Positions 24,768 through 39,263 are shown, counted from the first letter of the stretch. The stretch is DNA of 64,000 nucleotides from Lentilactobacillus senioris (GCF_026798195.1 NZ_JAPQEZ010000003.1:1-64000), one strand, 5' to 3'. Notes: generated by a model from the letters alone, not told the origin. Translations and numbers: made by a program.

Positions 24768-25553
24768 ATGGCTGTTATTTCTATGAAACAATTATTGGAA
24801 GCCGGGGTACACTTCGGTCACCAAACTCGTCGCTGGAATCCTAAGATGAAGCAATACATCTTTACTGAAAGAAATGGTATTTACATTATCGATCTTCAAA
24901 AGACTGTTAAGCTCATCGATTCAGCTTACAACTTCATGAAGGATGAATCTGCAAAGGGTGCTGTTATCTTATTCGTTGGTACTAAGAAGCAAGCTCAAGA
25001 TTCAATCGCTGAAGAAGCTACTCGTGCAGGTCAATACTACGTTAACCATCGTTGGTTAGGTGGTACTTTGACTAACTGGAATACCATCCAATCACGTGTT
25101 CAACGTCTTAAAGACCTTAAGGCAATGGAAAACGATGGTACTTTTGAACGTTTGCCTAAGAAAGAAGTTTCACTTCTTATCAAGCAACGTGAAAAACTTG
25201 AACGTTTCTTAGGTGGTATTGAAGATATGCCACGGATCCCAGATGTATTATTCATCGTTGATCCTCGTAAGGAACAAATCGCAGTTCACGAAGCTCAAAA
25301 ACTTAACATTCCTATCGTAGCTATGGTTGATACTAACACTGACCCAGACCAAATTGACGTTGTTATTCCTTCAAATGATGACGCTATCCGGGCCGTTCGT
25401 TTGATCACTTCTAAGATGGCTGACGCTATCATCGAAGGTCACCAAGGCGAAGACGATGTAAACGAAGAAGTTTTTGTTGAAAAAGTTTCTGACGGAAACG
25501 AATCAATCGAAGAAATCGTTGACGTTGTTGAAAACGATAACGACGCAAAATAA
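24768..25553 (+). CDS. rpsB: 30S ribosomal protein S2
   Basis: A 261-residue S2 protein beginning [20 protein letters not shown], the family's usual start. An upstream ATG at 24753 is in frame, but GGAGG at 24755-24759 is 8 nt before ATG 24768 and homologues begin there. S2 sits on the small subunit near S1. The C-terminus is an acidic tail of about 30 residues. It is followed by an intergenic hairpin and tsf, the standard order. Confidence 0.97.
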   Translation: MAVISMKQLLEAGVHFGHQTRRWNPKMKQYIFTERNGIYIIDLQKTVKLIDSAYNFMKDESAKGAVILFVGTKKQAQDSIAEEATRAGQYYVNHRWLGGTLTNWNTIQSRVQRLKDLKAMENDGTFERLPKKEVSLLIKQREKLERFLGGIEDMPRIPDVLFIVDPRKEQIAVHEAQKLNIPIVAMVDTNTDPDQIDVVIPSNDDAIRAVRLITSKMADAIIEGHQGEDDVNEEVFVEKVSDGNESIEEIVDVVENDNDAK

Positions 25554-25568
25554 TTAATAATTAACAAG

Positions 25569-25620
25569 GCTGACTAGTCGCTCCGGACCTTACTGGCCTA
25601 GTGACGGTCAGCTTTTATTT
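25569..25620 (+). terminator. Intergenic hairpin between rpsB and tsf
   Basis: GCTGAC (25569-25574) pairs with GTCAGC (25607-25612) around an imperfectly paired region and ends in TTTTATTTTT. It probably acts as a partial terminator or attenuator lowering tsf relative to rpsB. Confidence 0.65.
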
Positions 25621-25637
25621 TTAGGAGGGTTTTAAAC

Positions 25638-26516
25638 ATGGCAAGTATTTCTGCTTCTCAAGTTAAAGAATTACGTGAAAAAACTGGTGTTGGTATGATG
25701 GACGCCAAAAAGGCTTTAGTTGCCGCTGACGGTGACTTTGAAAAAGCAACTGAAATTCTTCGTGAAAAGGGTGCTGCTAAAGCTGCTAAGAAGAACGATA
25801 AAGTTGCTGCTAATGGTTTGGCACGAATTGCCGTTCACGACAACGACGCTGCTATTACTGAAATTAACTCAGAAACCGACTTTGTTTCAACTAACGACAC
25901 TTTTAAAGACTTAGTTGATATGGTTACTGATGTGATTGCAATTAAGAAACCTAACTCAATGGAAGGCGCTATGGCGCTTCCAACTGATAAGGGCACTATT
26001 CATGATGCAATTGTTGAAACTACTCAAGTGACTGGTGAAAAAGTTAGCTTGCGTCGTTTCCAAGTCGTTACTAAAGAAGACGATGAAGTATTTGGAACAT
26101 ACCTTCACAATGGTGGTTTGATCGGTGCTTTAACTGTCTTAAAAGGTGTAGATGATAGTGTAGCAAAACAAGTTGCAATGCACGTTGCTGCTACTAATCC
26201 ACAATTCTTAAACCGTAATGACGTTCCTGCTGAACGTTTGGCTCAAGAAAAAGAAGAATTAACTAAGGAAGCTTTAAACGAAGGCAAGCCTGAAAAAATC
26301 GTTGAAAAAATGGTTGAAGGCCGTTTGAACAAATTCTTGGCGGACATTTGCTTAGAAGATCAACCATTCGTTATGGATCCAGACCAAACTGTTGCTCAAT
26401 ATGTAGCATCTAAGGGTGGTTCAATCACTAGCTTCGTTCGTTACGAAGTTGGTGAAGGTATCGAAGTTGAACAAAAGAGCTTTGAAGATGAAGTTCGTGA
26501 ACAAATGAACGGTTAA
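25638..26516 (+). CDS. tsf: Elongation factor Ts
   Basis: A 292-residue EF-Ts, the guanine nucleotide exchange factor for EF-Tu. The N-terminal UBA-like domain holds VKELREKTGVGMMDAKKAL, and INSETDFV contains the core TDFV motif that contacts EF-Tu. AGGAGG precedes the ATG. It is transcribed with rpsB by read-through of the intergenic hairpin and is closed by its own terminator. Confidence 0.97.
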   Translation: MASISASQVKELREKTGVGMMDAKKALVAADGDFEKATEILREKGAAKAAKKNDKVAANGLARIAVHDNDAAITEINSETDFVSTNDTFKDLVDMVTDVIAIKKPNSMEGAMALPTDKGTIHDAIVETTQVTGEKVSLRRFQVVTKEDDEVFGTYLHNGGLIGALTVLKGVDDSVAKQVAMHVAATNPQFLNRNDVPAERLAQEKEELTKEALNEGKPEKIVEKMVEGRLNKFLADICLEDQPFVMDPDQTVAQYVASKGGSITSFVRYEVGEGIEVEQKSFEDEVREQMNG

Positions 26517-26533
26517 TATACTTTTTAAATATG

Positions 26534-26567
26534 AGCCATGGAAAGATTATTCTTTTCATGGCTTTTT
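26534..26567 (+). terminator. Terminator after tsf
   Basis: A 13-bp stem (26534-26546 / 26551-26563, one G-U) with TTTTT after it. Confidence 0.9.
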
Positions 26568-26582
26568 ATTTGACCAGATTTA

Positions 26583-26612
26583 TTGTTGTGAATGTAGTTA
26601 TTATGCTAAAAT
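26583..26612 (+). promoter_or_regulatory. pyrH promoter
   Basis: TAAAAT (26607-26612) with an extended TG; the -35 is TTGTTG at 18-bp spacing or TTGTGA at 15 bp. Confidence 0.5.
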
Positions 26613-26621
26613 TGAATGTAA

Positions 26622-27368
<747 letters not shown>

Positions 27369-27369
27369 A

Positions 27370-27933
27370 ATGGCAGATGTAGATACAATTTTAAATGATG
27401 CAAAAACTAAAATGAAAAAAGCTGAAGAAGTTTTAGGACGGGAATTAGGTGGTATTCGTGCGGGACATGCTAATGCTAGTCTGCTAAACCGCGTAATGGT
27501 AGATTACTACGATGTGCCTACACCGTTAAATCAAATTGCTGCCATTTCTATTCCAGAAGCGCGAGTAATTATGGTAACCCCATATGATAAATCAGCCTTG
27601 GAAGGTATTGAAAAGGGAATCTACGAAGCTGATTTGGGAATTAGTCCTGCAAATGATGGTACAGCGATTCGTTTAGTGGTTCCACAATTAACTGAGGAAC
27701 GCCGTAAAGAAATTGCTAAACAAGTTAAAGCAACTGGTGAAAAGAGCAAAGTGGCGGTTAGAAATGTTCGCCGTGAAGCCATGGATTCCTTGAAAAAAGG
27801 TAATAAGGCTGACGAAATTACCGATGATCAACTGCATAACTATGAAGACAAAGTTCAAAAGATCACTGATGAAGCTATTAAAAAAGTAGATTCAATGGTG
27901 GCAGACAAAGAAAAAGAAGTTATTAGCGGCTAA
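27370..27933 (+). CDS. frr: Ribosome recycling factor
   Basis: A 187-residue RRF that, with EF-G, splits post-termination ribosomes. Conserved segments include GRELGGIRAGHANASLL, PLNQIAAISIPEARVIMV and the C-terminal helix KVQKITDEAIKKVD. It starts one base after the pyrH stop. Its length is that of the family (about 185). Confidence 0.97.
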   Translation: MADVDTILNDAKTKMKKAEEVLGRELGGIRAGHANASLLNRVMVDYYDVPTPLNQIAAISIPEARVIMVTPYDKSALEGIEKGIYEADLGISPANDGTAIRLVVPQLTEERRKEIAKQVKATGEKSKVAVRNVRREAMDSLKKGNKADEITDDQLHNYEDKVQKITDEAIKKVDSMVADKEKEVISG

Positions 27934-27956
27934 GGTTAAGAAAGAGGGAAATAATA

Positions 27957-28394
27957 ATGGCAGACGAAAATAATGAGATTGAAGTAATTCCTGGCTCACC
28001 TGAATTTGAACAAATGTTGTTTAAAATTAATGGTGAAGTGAATGATGATAATTTAACCGTCTTTAATTTTGGTGGTAACCAACTGCAAGAGGTCCAACCC
28101 GATATGTACGCAATGCCCGCATATATTGAAGATGATTTCAACTTATTCTTTATCGTTGCACCCCTAGTTGAAAACGACTGGGTAATTGCCTTTTCAACTG
28201 CTGAAATTGAAAATGGTAATAAAATTACCGATCTGTCTGAACCAATGACTACTGGTGAAGGTTTAAATTCAATGGGTGAAGTAAGTCCAGAATCAGCTAA
28301 TCAATTATTGCAATATTTCAATACTTTGGTGGATGCCAAACGTGGGGAATGGCGGATGATTGAAAAAAACCAGAATCCAAACACTGAAGAATAG
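27957..28394 (+). CDS. Hypothetical acidic protein between frr and uppS
   Basis: I do not recognise this 145-residue protein. It is strongly acidic, with no signal peptide, membrane helix or cysteine, so it should be cytosolic. AGAGGG precedes the ATG, 23 nt after frr, and a terminator follows, making it the last gene of pyrH-frr. In most Firmicutes frr is followed directly by uppS, so this is an inserted gene, perhaps genus-restricted. Mixed alpha/beta composition is suggested, nothing more. Confidence 0.75.
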   Translation: MADENNEIEVIPGSPEFEQMLFKINGEVNDDNLTVFNFGGNQLQEVQPDMYAMPAYIEDDFNLFFIVAPLVENDWVIAFSTAEIENGNKITDLSEPMTTGEGLNSMGEVSPESANQLLQYFNTLVDAKRGEWRMIEKNQNPNTEE

Positions 28395-28396
28395 CG

Positions 28397-28430
28397 ATAA
28401 AGGATGAGTTAGACCTCATCCTTTATTTTT
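28397..28430 (+). terminator. Terminator upstream of uppS
   Basis: A perfect 12-bp stem (28397-28408 / 28415-28426) with TTTT after it, separating pyrH-frr from uppS-cdsA-rseP-proS. Confidence 0.88.
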
Positions 28431-28461
28431 GAAATGAGAAAATGGATAAGGGGACGATTAG

Positions 28462-29232
28462 ATGGTCTTTAATACCAAAAAAACGCAGATTGAGCGATTA
28501 GATCCAGACAATATTCCCAATCACGTTGCAATTATTATGGATGGTAACGGTCGATGGGCGAAGCGCCGCCATTTACCACGAATTGCTGGTCATAAAAAAG
28601 GAATGGATACCGTTAAAACAATTACCATTGCTGCCAGCAAGCTAGGGGTCAAAGTACTAACCCTATACGCTTTTTCCACTGAAAATTGGAAACGACCTAC
28701 AGATGAGGTTAATTATCTGATGAGTTTACCAACTACCTTTTTTAGTAATTTTGTACCGGACTTGATTAAAAACAACGTTTCGGTAAAGGTGATGGGGTAT
28801 GTTGATCAGTTACCGCCTGCAACTCAAAAAGCAGTTAGAGATGCTGTGGAACAAACTAAAGATTGTACCGGCATGGTACTTAACTTTGCATTAAATTACG
28901 GTTCTAGAGCAGAAATAACAACTGCAGTTAAAGAAATTGCCCAAGAGGTTGCAACAGGCAATTTAGCTGCTACAGAAATTAATGATCAAACTATAGATCA
29001 ACACTTAATGACTAATTTTTTAGGTGACTTAGCAGACCCAGATGTTTTAATTCGTTCTAGTGGTGAAGAACGAATTTCTAATTTTTTGCTATGGCAAATT
29101 GCATACAGTGAATTAATTTTTACCGATACGTATTGGCCTGATTTCACGGCTGAACTTTTTGCCAACTTAATAATTGAATATCAGGGACGGCACCGTAGAT
29201 TTGGTGGCCTAGATCCCGATAAAAAGGAGTAG
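28462..29232 (+). CDS. uppS: Undecaprenyl diphosphate synthase
   Basis: A 256-residue cis-prenyltransferase making the C55 lipid carrier for peptidoglycan and teichoic acid. The catalytic segment MDGNGRWAKRR (about residues 27-37) contains the essential Asp, STENWKRP follows, and the C-terminal RSSGEERISNFLLWQ binds the pyrophosphate. It uses isoprenoids from the mevalonate path that mvaS begins. AAGGGGACG precedes the ATG; cdsA follows immediately. Confidence 0.96.
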   Translation: MVFNTKKTQIERLDPDNIPNHVAIIMDGNGRWAKRRHLPRIAGHKKGMDTVKTITIAASKLGVKVLTLYAFSTENWKRPTDEVNYLMSLPTTFFSNFVPDLIKNNVSVKVMGYVDQLPPATQKAVRDAVEQTKDCTGMVLNFALNYGSRAEITTAVKEIAQEVATGNLAATEINDQTIDQHLMTNFLGDLADPDVLIRSSGEERISNFLLWQIAYSELIFTDTYWPDFTAELFANLIIEYQGRHRRFGGLDPDKKE

Positions 29233-29241
29233 GTGAAAAAA

Positions 29242-30030
29242 GTGAAACAAAGAGTTATTACTGCTGTAGTAGCATTAATTATCTTTATTCCGATTAGTTT
29301 AGCAGGTGGGATCTGGATTGACATTGCTGCTGCTGTTTTAGGAATTGTGGCTATTTCTGAAATATTGGTGATGAAAAAGAAACTATTGGTTTCTCCGGAA
29401 GCTATTATTTCATATATTGGGGTGTTGAGTGTTATTGCTCCGGAAAGCTGGATCAATGAATTACCAGCAAATATTAGTCAATTTTTCTTGTTTTATTTGT
29501 TAATTATCTTGTTACTGTTATACACGGTATTTTCTAAAAACCGGTTTTCTTTTGATGATGCTGGAGTTTTAACTTTAGGCATGATATACATTGGAATTGG
29601 TTTTCACTACTTTTTAACTGCTAGACACGTGGGACTAACGGTTTTACTTTATGCTTTATTTATTGTTTGGACTACGGATAGTGGTGCCTATATTTTTGGT
29701 AGAATGTTTGGTAAACATAAGTTGGCCCCGCATGTTAGTCCCAATAAAACTTGGGAAGGATCTATTTACGGTTCTTTATTTGGAACCATTATCTGCAGCA
29801 TTTGGGCTTGGTTCTTTCCAATTCCAGGGTTCAGTGGTATTCTGATTGTCTTAGTAACGTTATGCTTATCAGTTGTTGGTCAATTTGGTGATTTAGTTGA
29901 ATCGTCATTGAAACGTTATTATGGAGTTAAAGATTCTGGTAAGATTTTGCCAGGACATGGCGGAATCCTAGATAGATTTGATAGTTTATTGTTCGTATTA
30001 CCAATTCTTCATTTGTTGGGAATTATTTAA
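29242..30030 (+). CDS. cdsA: Phosphatidate cytidylyltransferase
   Basis: About 262 residues with seven or eight membrane helices; makes CDP-diacylglycerol for phospholipid synthesis. The C-terminal CDS signature is present (SPNKTWEGSIYGS; then GDLVESSLKRYYGVKDSG and PGHGGILDRFDS). GTG 29233 directly follows the uppS stop, but homologues begin MKQRVITA, matching GTG 29242 with AGGTGA 5 nt upstream; both starts are possible. Confidence 0.95.
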   Translation: MKQRVITAVVALIIFIPISLAGGIWIDIAAAVLGIVAISEILVMKKKLLVSPEAIISYIGVLSVIAPESWINELPANISQFFLFYLLIILLLLYTVFSKNRFSFDDAGVLTLGMIYIGIGFHYFLTARHVGLTVLLYALFIVWTTDSGAYIFGRMFGKHKLAPHVSPNKTWEGSIYGSLFGTIICSIWAWFFPIPGFSGILIVLVTLCLSVVGQFGDLVESSLKRYYGVKDSGKILPGHGGILDRFDSLLFVLPILHLLGII

Positions 30031-30055
30031 AAAGTAGTTGGGAGGAATTACATCC

Positions 30056-33060
<3,005 letters not shown>

Positions 33061-33101
33061 TTGCAAATTTTTGAAAATGTTTTAAGATAATATGAGAAAC
33101 C

Positions 33102-33130
33102 AAAAAACTGGGAACTTCCCAGTTTTTTTT
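33102..33130 (+). terminator. Terminator between proS and polC
   Basis: AAAAAACTGGGAA and TTCCCAGTTTTTT form a strong hairpin with a T tract. A promoter-like GATAAT (33086-33091) lies just before it, so a transcript starting there would run straight into the hairpin. Confidence 0.88.
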
Positions 33131-33152
33131 AATCACACGGGAGGAAAATCAC

Positions 33153-36100
33153 TTGGGATTGAATCAACATGAACTGTTTAATAAACTACTAGAACAGTTA
33201 AATTGGACCGAAATGAATTCTAATTCGGTATTTAACGATGCCCAAATTGAAAAAATTGAAGTTCACCAGCAAAGTCAAATTTGGAGTTTTCATATTAACG
33301 TTGAAAATATTTTACCGTTTGATGTTTTTACTGAATTTTATGCTCGTTTGAAAGCAGCTTTTCAAGAAATTGCTCACGTGGATCTTAAAATTAAGGCTAC
33401 CAATACTGAATTTAATGAACCTTTGATGCAAGAATATTGGCAGTGGGCGGTTATGAATAGTGGGGTTACTTCTCCATTAATTCAAGAGCTTTGCGGTGGC
33501 AATAAATTACCTGTCTTGAATGATAAGCGGGTTGAATTTTTAGCCGAAAATGAAGTAGTTAAAAATTTTCTAACTACTCAGGCCTTGGGCCCAATTGAAG
33601 AAGCGTATCAAAGTGTTGGTTTTCCCAACTTTGCTATTCATACTTTTGTTGATGAATCTGCTTCTCAACAAAAAATTGAAGCCTTACAAAAAATGCGCGC
33701 AGATCAAGAAGCGTTTTTTGCTAAGCAAGCTAATGAAGAAAAAAAACAGTCCGATAATGGCTCCAAACAAGCTAAACCGTCTATTGGCAAGTTAGTAATT
33801 GGTCGTAAAATTGATCCCAAGGCCCCAGTAATACAAATGGCTAACATCGTGGACGAAGAAAATTCAGTGATTGTTTCGGGATATGTCTTTGATAAAGAAG
33901 TTCGGTCATTACGATCTGGACGAAAGTTATTGATGCTAAAAGTGACGGACTACACCTCATCTTTTCAGGTGAAAAAGTTTTCTGGTAAGGATGACGAAGC
34001 CTTGTTTGACCAGGTGAACCCTGGTGATTGGATTAAGGTTCGTGGGAACGTAGCTGAAGATAATTATTCACACGAGCTTACCTTAAACGCTAACGATATT
34101 AATGGTATTGCTCATGCTAACCGGCAAGATACAGCTGAAAACAAACGGGTAGAGCTACATCTACACACCCAAATGAGTCAGATGGATGCCACTAATAACA
34201 TCGCAGATTTTGTGAAACAGGCGAAAAGTTGGGGACATTCTGCAATCGCCATTACCGATCATAGTGGGGTCCAAGGCTTTCCCGATGCCTTTCACGCTGC
34301 CGAGAAAAACGACATCAAAATGATTTACGGCGTGGAAGCTAATTTAGTCGATGATGGAGTACCGATTGCGTATAACGATGCCCATGAAGATCTTAAAAAT
34401 GCTGAATACGTTGTTTTTGATGTGGAAACCACTGGGCTATCGGCTATTTATGACCGGGTGATTGAATTATCAGCAGTTAAAATGCAAAATAATAACGTAA
34501 TTGATCAGTTTGAAGAGTTTATTGATCCAGGTTTTCCACTGTCAGAACAAACCACTAACTTAACGTCGATTACCAATGAGATGGTGCATGGCTCTAAGAG
34601 TGAAGAAGAAGTTTTTAAGTTGTTTCGCGAATTTTGTGGTGATGATATTATTGTTGGCCATAACGTTACTTTTGACGTGGGCTTTATGAACACCGGTTAT
34701 TTACGGTATTCTATGCCCGAAATTGCCAATCCAATTATCGATACGCTTACGTTGGCAAGGTTCTTATATCCTAATTTAAAGGGTTACCGACTTAATACGC
34801 TGGCTAAGAAATTTGATATTAATCTGGAACACCATCACCGGGCCATTTATGATGCTGAAACTACGGGTCATTTAAACTACTTGTTTTTAAAAGATGCAGA
34901 AGACCGGTATGGTATTGAATTTCATGACCAGTTAAATGGTCATATGAATGATAATGATGCATACAAACACGCCAGACCTTCTCATGCTATTTTGTTAGCG
35001 CAAACGCAAGAAGGTTTGAAAAACATGTTTAAACTAGTTTCTTTATCTAATGTGGAATACTTTTACCGGGTTCCCAGAATCCCTAGAAGCGCATTAGAAA
35101 AATATCGTGAAGGAATACTAGTTGGTTCTGCCTGCTCTAACGGAGAAGTTTTTACCGCTATGATGCAAAAAGGGAAAGATGAAGCCAAAAGTAAGGCTCA
35201 ACTTTATGATTATTTAGAAATTCAACCCACGGCGGCTTACAAGCCGTTAATTGATTCCGAAATGATTAAAGGGCAAGAAAACCTAGAAGAAATTTTGACT
35301 AATATGGTGGAGTTAGGAGCAGAGTTGGATAAACCAGTGGTAGCCACCGGCGACGTCCATTATCTTGATGCTCACGATTATATTTACCGGAAAGTTCTAA
35401 TTAATTCTCAGGGAGGCGCTAATCCCTTAAACCGGCAAACTTTTCCAGATCTTCATTTCTTGACTACTGATGAAATGCTCAGTGATTTGGCATTTTTGGG
35501 TGAAGAAAAAGCAGAAGAAGTGGTAGTCACTAATTCTAATTTAATTGCCGATCGAATCGATGAAATTCATCCGTTAAAAGATAAACTCTATACTCCAAGA
35601 ATGGATGGGGCGGAAGATGAAATTCAACGGCGGACAATGGATACCGCTCACGAAATGTATGGTGAAACTTTACCTGAGATTGTAGATCAACGATTAGAAA
35701 AAGAATTAAAAAGTATTATTGGAAACGGGTTCTCAGTAATTTATTTGATTGCTCAGAGGCTGGTTGCTAAAAGTAATAAGGATGGTTATTTGGTAGGTTC
35801 TCGGGGGTCAGTTGGTTCAAGTTTGGTGGCCACATTAACTGGAATTACGGAAGTTAACCCGTTACCACCACATTACCGTTGTCCTAACTGTCAGTATTCA
35901 GAATTCTTTACTAAGGGTGAATACAGTTCTGGCTACGATTTACCAGTCAAAGAATGCCCTAACTGTGGTACGACAATGATTGGTGACGGTCATGATATTC
36001 CGTTTGAAACGTTCTTAGGTTTTACTGGTAACAAGGTTCCTGATATTGATTTGAATTTCTCGGGAGATTACCAACCGATTGCCCATAACTATACTAAGGT

Positions 36101-37469
36101 GTTGTTTGGTGAAAAAAATGTATTTCGGGCGGGAACTATTGGTACCGTGGCGGATAAAACGGCTTATGGGTACGTTAAGGCCTATGAACGAGATAAAGGT
36201 CAAGTGTACCGACAGGCTGAAGAAGATCGGTTAGCTAAGGGTGCCACTGGAGTTAAACGAACTACCGGTCAACATCCAGCCGGAATTATTGTTGTGCCGG
36301 ATTACATGGATATCTATGATTTCACCCCGATTCAATATCCTGCTGATGACCGTTCGGCTGCTTGGCAAACTACACATTTTGATTTCCATTCGATTCATGA
36401 TAATATTTTAAAAATTGATATCCTGGGACATGATGATCCCACGATGATTCGGATGCTTCAAGATTTATCCGGAATAGATCCTAAAACCATTCCAATGAAT
36501 GATCCAGGGGTGATGTCCCTTTTTTCTAGTCCAGAAATTTTAGGGGTGAATGAAGAACAGATTCAATCCAAAACGGGAACTTTAGGAGTACCGGAATTTG
36601 GAACGCGGTTTGTACGGGGGATGCTAGAAGAAACTCATCCCAAGAACTATTCCGAATTGCTACAAATATCCGGACTTTCTCACGGAACCGATGTATGGTT
36701 GGGAAATGCGGAAGAATTAATCAAAAACGGTACCGCTACAATTGCCAACGTAATTGGATGTCGGGATAACATCATGACCGACTTGATTCATTGGGGACTA
36801 GATTCTGAAATTGCTTTTCAAGTTATGGAACACGTGCGAAAAGGTAAAGGGATTCCTGATGAATGGCAGGATAAAATGCGAGAAGCGGACGTTCCAGATT
36901 GGTACATTGAATCTTGTCTGAAGATTAATTACATGTTCCCTAGGGCGCATGCCGCCGCATATATTTTGATGGCTTTACGAATTGCTTACTTTAAAGTTTA
37001 TTTCCCATTGGTTTATTATGCAGCTTACTTCTCTGTCCGGGCAGACGATTTCGATATCGTTTCAATGTGCCGGGGCAAAGATGGCATCAAAAAAGCCATG
37101 AAAGAAATTAACGATAAGGGCATGGAAGCCTCTACCAAGGAAAAGAATTTATTAACCGTCTTGGAACTAGCTAATGAAATGACCGAACGCGGTTATGAAT
37201 TTAAGATGGTAGATTTAGAAAAGTCTGATTCTAGTGAATGGTTAATTGACGGCAATTCTTTAATTGCACCTTTTGATTCCGTTCCGGGATTAGGATTAAA
37301 CGTAGCTAAACAAATTGTGGCTGCTAGAGAAGATCGTCCATTCTTATCTAAGGAAGATTTGGCTAAACGGGGAAAAGTTTCTAAGACCTTGATTGATTTT
37401 ATGACCGATAACGGAGTTTTAGCTGGGTTACCAGATGAAAATCAACTTAGTCTATTTGATATGATGTAA
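33153..37469 (+). CDS. polC: DNA polymerase III PolC
   Basis: A 1438-residue Gram-positive replicative polymerase. In order: N-terminal domain, OB fold (about 225-320), PHP domain ([12 protein letters not shown] near 332) interrupted by a 3'-5' exonuclease (FDVETTGLS, Asp at about 423; later [11 protein letters not shown]), a zinc-binding module (CPNC...CPNC near 910-945), the catalytic palm with [10 protein letters not shown], and helix-hairpin-helix/beta-clamp contacts; the end QLSLFDM is a clamp-binding motif. TTG start with GGGAGG. It is flanked by terminators, so effectively one gene per unit. Confidence 0.98.
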   Translation: MGLNQHELFNKLLEQLNWTEMNSNSVFNDAQIEKIEVHQQSQIWSFHINVENILPFDVFTEFYARLKAAFQEIAHVDLKIKATNTEFNEPLMQEYWQWAVMNSGVTSPLIQELCGGNKLPVLNDKRVEFLAENEVVKNFLTTQALGPIEEAYQSVGFPNFAIHTFVDESASQQKIEALQKMRADQEAFFAKQANEEKKQSDNGSKQAKPSIGKLVIGRKIDPKAPVIQMANIVDEENSVIVSGYVFDKEVRSLRSGRKLLMLKVTDYTSSFQVKKFSGKDDEALFDQVNPGDWIKVRGNVAEDNYSHELTLNANDINGIAHANRQDTAENKRVELHLHTQMSQMDATNNIADFVKQAKSWGHSAIAITDHSGVQGFPDAFHAAEKNDIKMIYGVEANLVDDGVPIAYNDAHEDLKNAEYVVFDVETTGLSAIYDRVIELSAVKMQNNNVIDQFEEFIDPGFPLSEQTTNLTSITNEMVHGSKSEEEVFKLFREFCGDDIIVGHNVTFDVGFMNTGYLRYSMPEIANPIIDTLTLARFLYPNLKGYRLNTLAKKFDINLEHHHRAIYDAETTGHLNYLFLKDAEDRYGIEFHDQLNGHMNDNDAYKHARPSHAILLAQTQEGLKNMFKLVSLSNVEYFYRVPRIPRSALEKYREGILVGSACSNGEVFTAMMQKGKDEAKSKAQLYDYLEIQPTAAYKPLIDSEMIKGQENLEEILTNMVELGAELDKPVVATGDVHYLDAHDYIYRKVLINSQGGANPLNRQTFPDLHFLTTDEMLSDLAFLGEEKAEEVVVTNSNLIADRIDEIHPLKDKLYTPRMDGAEDEIQRRTMDTAHEMYGETLPEIVDQRLEKELKSIIGNGFSVIYLIAQRLVAKSNKDGYLVGSRGSVGSSLVATLTGITEVNPLPPHYRCPNCQYSEFFTKGEYSSGYDLPVKECPNCGTTMIGDGHDIPFETFLGFTGNKVPDIDLNFSGDYQPIAHNYTKVLFGEKNVFRAGTIGTVADKTAYGYVKAYERDKGQVYRQAEEDRLAKGATGVKRTTGQHPAGIIVVPDYMDIYDFTPIQYPADDRSAAWQTTHFDFHSIHDNILKIDILGHDDPTMIRMLQDLSGIDPKTIPMNDPGVMSLFSSPEILGVNEEQIQSKTGTLGVPEFGTRFVRGMLEETHPKNYSELLQISGLSHGTDVWLGNAEELIKNGTATIANVIGCRDNIMTDLIHWGLDSEIAFQVMEHVRKGKGIPDEWQDKMREADVPDWYIESCLKINYMFPRAHAAAYILMALRIAYFKVYFPLVYYAAYFSVRADDFDIVSMCRGKDGIKKAMKEINDKGMEASTKEKNLLTVLELANEMTERGYEFKMVDLEKSDSSEWLIDGNSLIAPFDSVPGLGLNVAKQIVAAREDRPFLSKEDLAKRGKVSKTLIDFMTDNGVLAGLPDENQLSLFDMM

Positions 37470-37528
37470 CTAAGATTTGTAGTTATGCAGTAGGTGTGTT
37501 ATAGTTAATCCATTGAATAACTCGAAAG

Positions 37529-37555
37529 GAGTGAGCAGAAATGCTCGCTCTTTTT
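37529..37555 (+). terminator. Terminator after polC
   Basis: GAGTGAGC pairs with GCTCGCTC (one G-U) around AGAAAT, then TTTTT. Confidence 0.85.
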
Positions 37556-37581
37556 AATGGAAAAAATTAGGAGGCGCTTGA

Positions 37582-38052
37582 TTGAGTGAAGTAGTCGAAA
37601 CAGTCAAAGGGGTGGTTGAACCAATTTTGGCTGAACATTCCTTTTATCTTTACGATATTGAATTTGTTAAAGAACAAAAGAGCTGGTATTTGCGAATTTA
37701 TATTGACAAACCCGGGGGAATCACTATCGATGATTGTGTATTAGTTAGTGATGAGGTCAGTGAAAAATTAGATGAAATGGATCCTGATCCAATCCCACAA
37801 GCGTATTACTTGGATGTTTCTTCCCCTGGTGCGGAAAGAACTTTACGTAATGAAAAAGATTTAAATGACGTGTTAGGAAGTTACATTCACGTTTCTCTTT
37901 ACAAAAACCTAGAGGGACAAAAGGTATTTGAGGGTGACTTAACTGAAGTTAACTCCGACACTTTAGTATTAGACAATGTTGCAGGTCGTAAGACCGTAAT
38001 TGAAATTCCACGTGATCAAATTGCAAAAGCACGTTTGGCGATTAAATTCTAG
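37582..38052 (+). CDS. rimP: Ribosome maturation factor RimP
   Basis: A 156-residue RimP, needed for 30S maturation. [19 protein letters not shown] and [11 protein letters not shown] are the family's conserved blocks. TTG start preceded by AGGAGG. It opens the classic nusA operon (rimP-nusA-ylxR-ylxQ-infB-rbfA). Confidence 0.95.
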   Translation: MSEVVETVKGVVEPILAEHSFYLYDIEFVKEQKSWYLRIYIDKPGGITIDDCVLVSDEVSEKLDEMDPDPIPQAYYLDVSSPGAERTLRNEKDLNDVLGSYIHVSLYKNLEGQKVFEGDLTEVNSDTLVLDNVAGRKTVIEIPRDQIAKARLAIKF

Positions 38053-38072
38053 TTTTTAAAGGAGAATGGAAA

Positions 38073-39245
38073 ATGAGTAAAGAACTTTTAGGGGCATTAA
38101 GTTCCCTTGAAGAGGAAAAAGGGATTAAAAAAGAGATCATTATTGAAGCGTTAGAAGCAGCATTAGTATCTGCTTACAAACGTAATTATGGTCAAGCCCA
38201 AAATGTTGATGTTACCTTTGATGAAAAAAACGGTGACCTTCACGTGTACGCCGTTAAAAAGGTAGTAGAGGAAGTTTTGGATCCCCAACTAGAAATCAGC
38301 CTATCCGATGCATTACAAATTAATCGTGGATATGAACTAGGTGACGACATTAAATTTGAAGTTACCCCTAAAAACTTTGGTCGAATTGCTGCTCAAACCG
38401 CTAAACAAGTGATTATGCAACGGGTTCGTGAAGCTGAACGAGAAATCGTGTTTGACCAATACAGCAAGTACCAAGATGAATTGGTAACTGGTGAAGTTGA
38501 ACGCCAAGATACTCGTTTTGTCTATGTTGATTTAGGTAATGTGGAAGCCGTAATGGGCGCTAAAGATCAAATGCCTAACGAAACTTACCGAGCCCAAGAT
38601 AAGATCAAAGTTTATGTGACTAAGGTAGAAAATGCTAGCAAAGGACCTCAAGTTTTTGTTAGTCGGACAGCTCCAGGAATGCTTAAGCGGTTGTTTGAAC
38701 AAGAAGTTCCGGAAGTTTATGATGGAACTGTGGAAATTGTATCCATTGCTAGAGAAGCCGGTGATCGAGCTAAGGTAGCAGTTCGTTCTAATAATAGTGA
38801 CATTGATCCTGTAGGTACCACCGTTGGTCCACGGGGACAACGGGTCCAAACCATTGTTAATGAATTACATGGTGAAAACATGGACATCGTTGAATGGAAT
38901 GATGACAATGCTAAGTATATTGCTAACGCATTGAATCCTGCTGAAGTGGTTGATGTTATCTTTGATAAGGAAAATGATCGGGCATGTACCGTGATTGTTC
39001 CAGATTATCAACTATCCTTGGCAATTGGTAAACGAGGTCAAAATGCTCGTTTAGCAGCTCGGTTGACTGGCTTTAAGATTGATATTAAATCTGAATCTGA
39101 AGCACAAGAGTTATTCAATGAAACTAACGATCAACAAGTAAACAACAGCGTGGATGTCGAAGCTGATGATGGTTTGGACGATGCCCACTACGTTGAAGAA
39201 CTAGATGCTGATCAACAAGCTGCAGATTTTGAACAAGATAATTAA
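38073..39245 (+). CDS. nusA: Transcription elongation factor NusA
   Basis: A 390-residue NusA with N-terminal RNAP-binding domain, an S1 domain (about residues 135-200, GEVERQDTRFVYVDLG), and two KH domains (GTTVGPRGQRVQTIVNEL and AIGKRGQNARLAARLTG). It ends in an acidic tail without the extra repeats of enterobacterial NusA, as in other Firmicutes. It modulates pausing and termination, including at the hairpins annotated here. AAAGGAG precedes the ATG. Confidence 0.97.
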   Translation: MSKELLGALSSLEEEKGIKKEIIIEALEAALVSAYKRNYGQAQNVDVTFDEKNGDLHVYAVKKVVEEVLDPQLEISLSDALQINRGYELGDDIKFEVTPKNFGRIAAQTAKQVIMQRVREAEREIVFDQYSKYQDELVTGEVERQDTRFVYVDLGNVEAVMGAKDQMPNETYRAQDKIKVYVTKVENASKGPQVFVSRTAPGMLKRLFEQEVPEVYDGTVEIVSIAREAGDRAKVAVRSNNSDIDPVGTTVGPRGQRVQTIVNELHGENMDIVEWNDDNAKYIANALNPAEVVDVIFDKENDRACTVIVPDYQLSLAIGKRGQNARLAARLTGFKIDIKSESEAQELFNETNDQQVNNSVDVEADDGLDDAHYVEELDADQQAADFEQDN

Positions 39246-39263
39246 TATTAGGAGGTGGCACGA

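Noticed and set aside
38532-38849. 105-codon minus-strand frame opposite nusA
   Set aside because: Shadow of a conserved gene with no start context.
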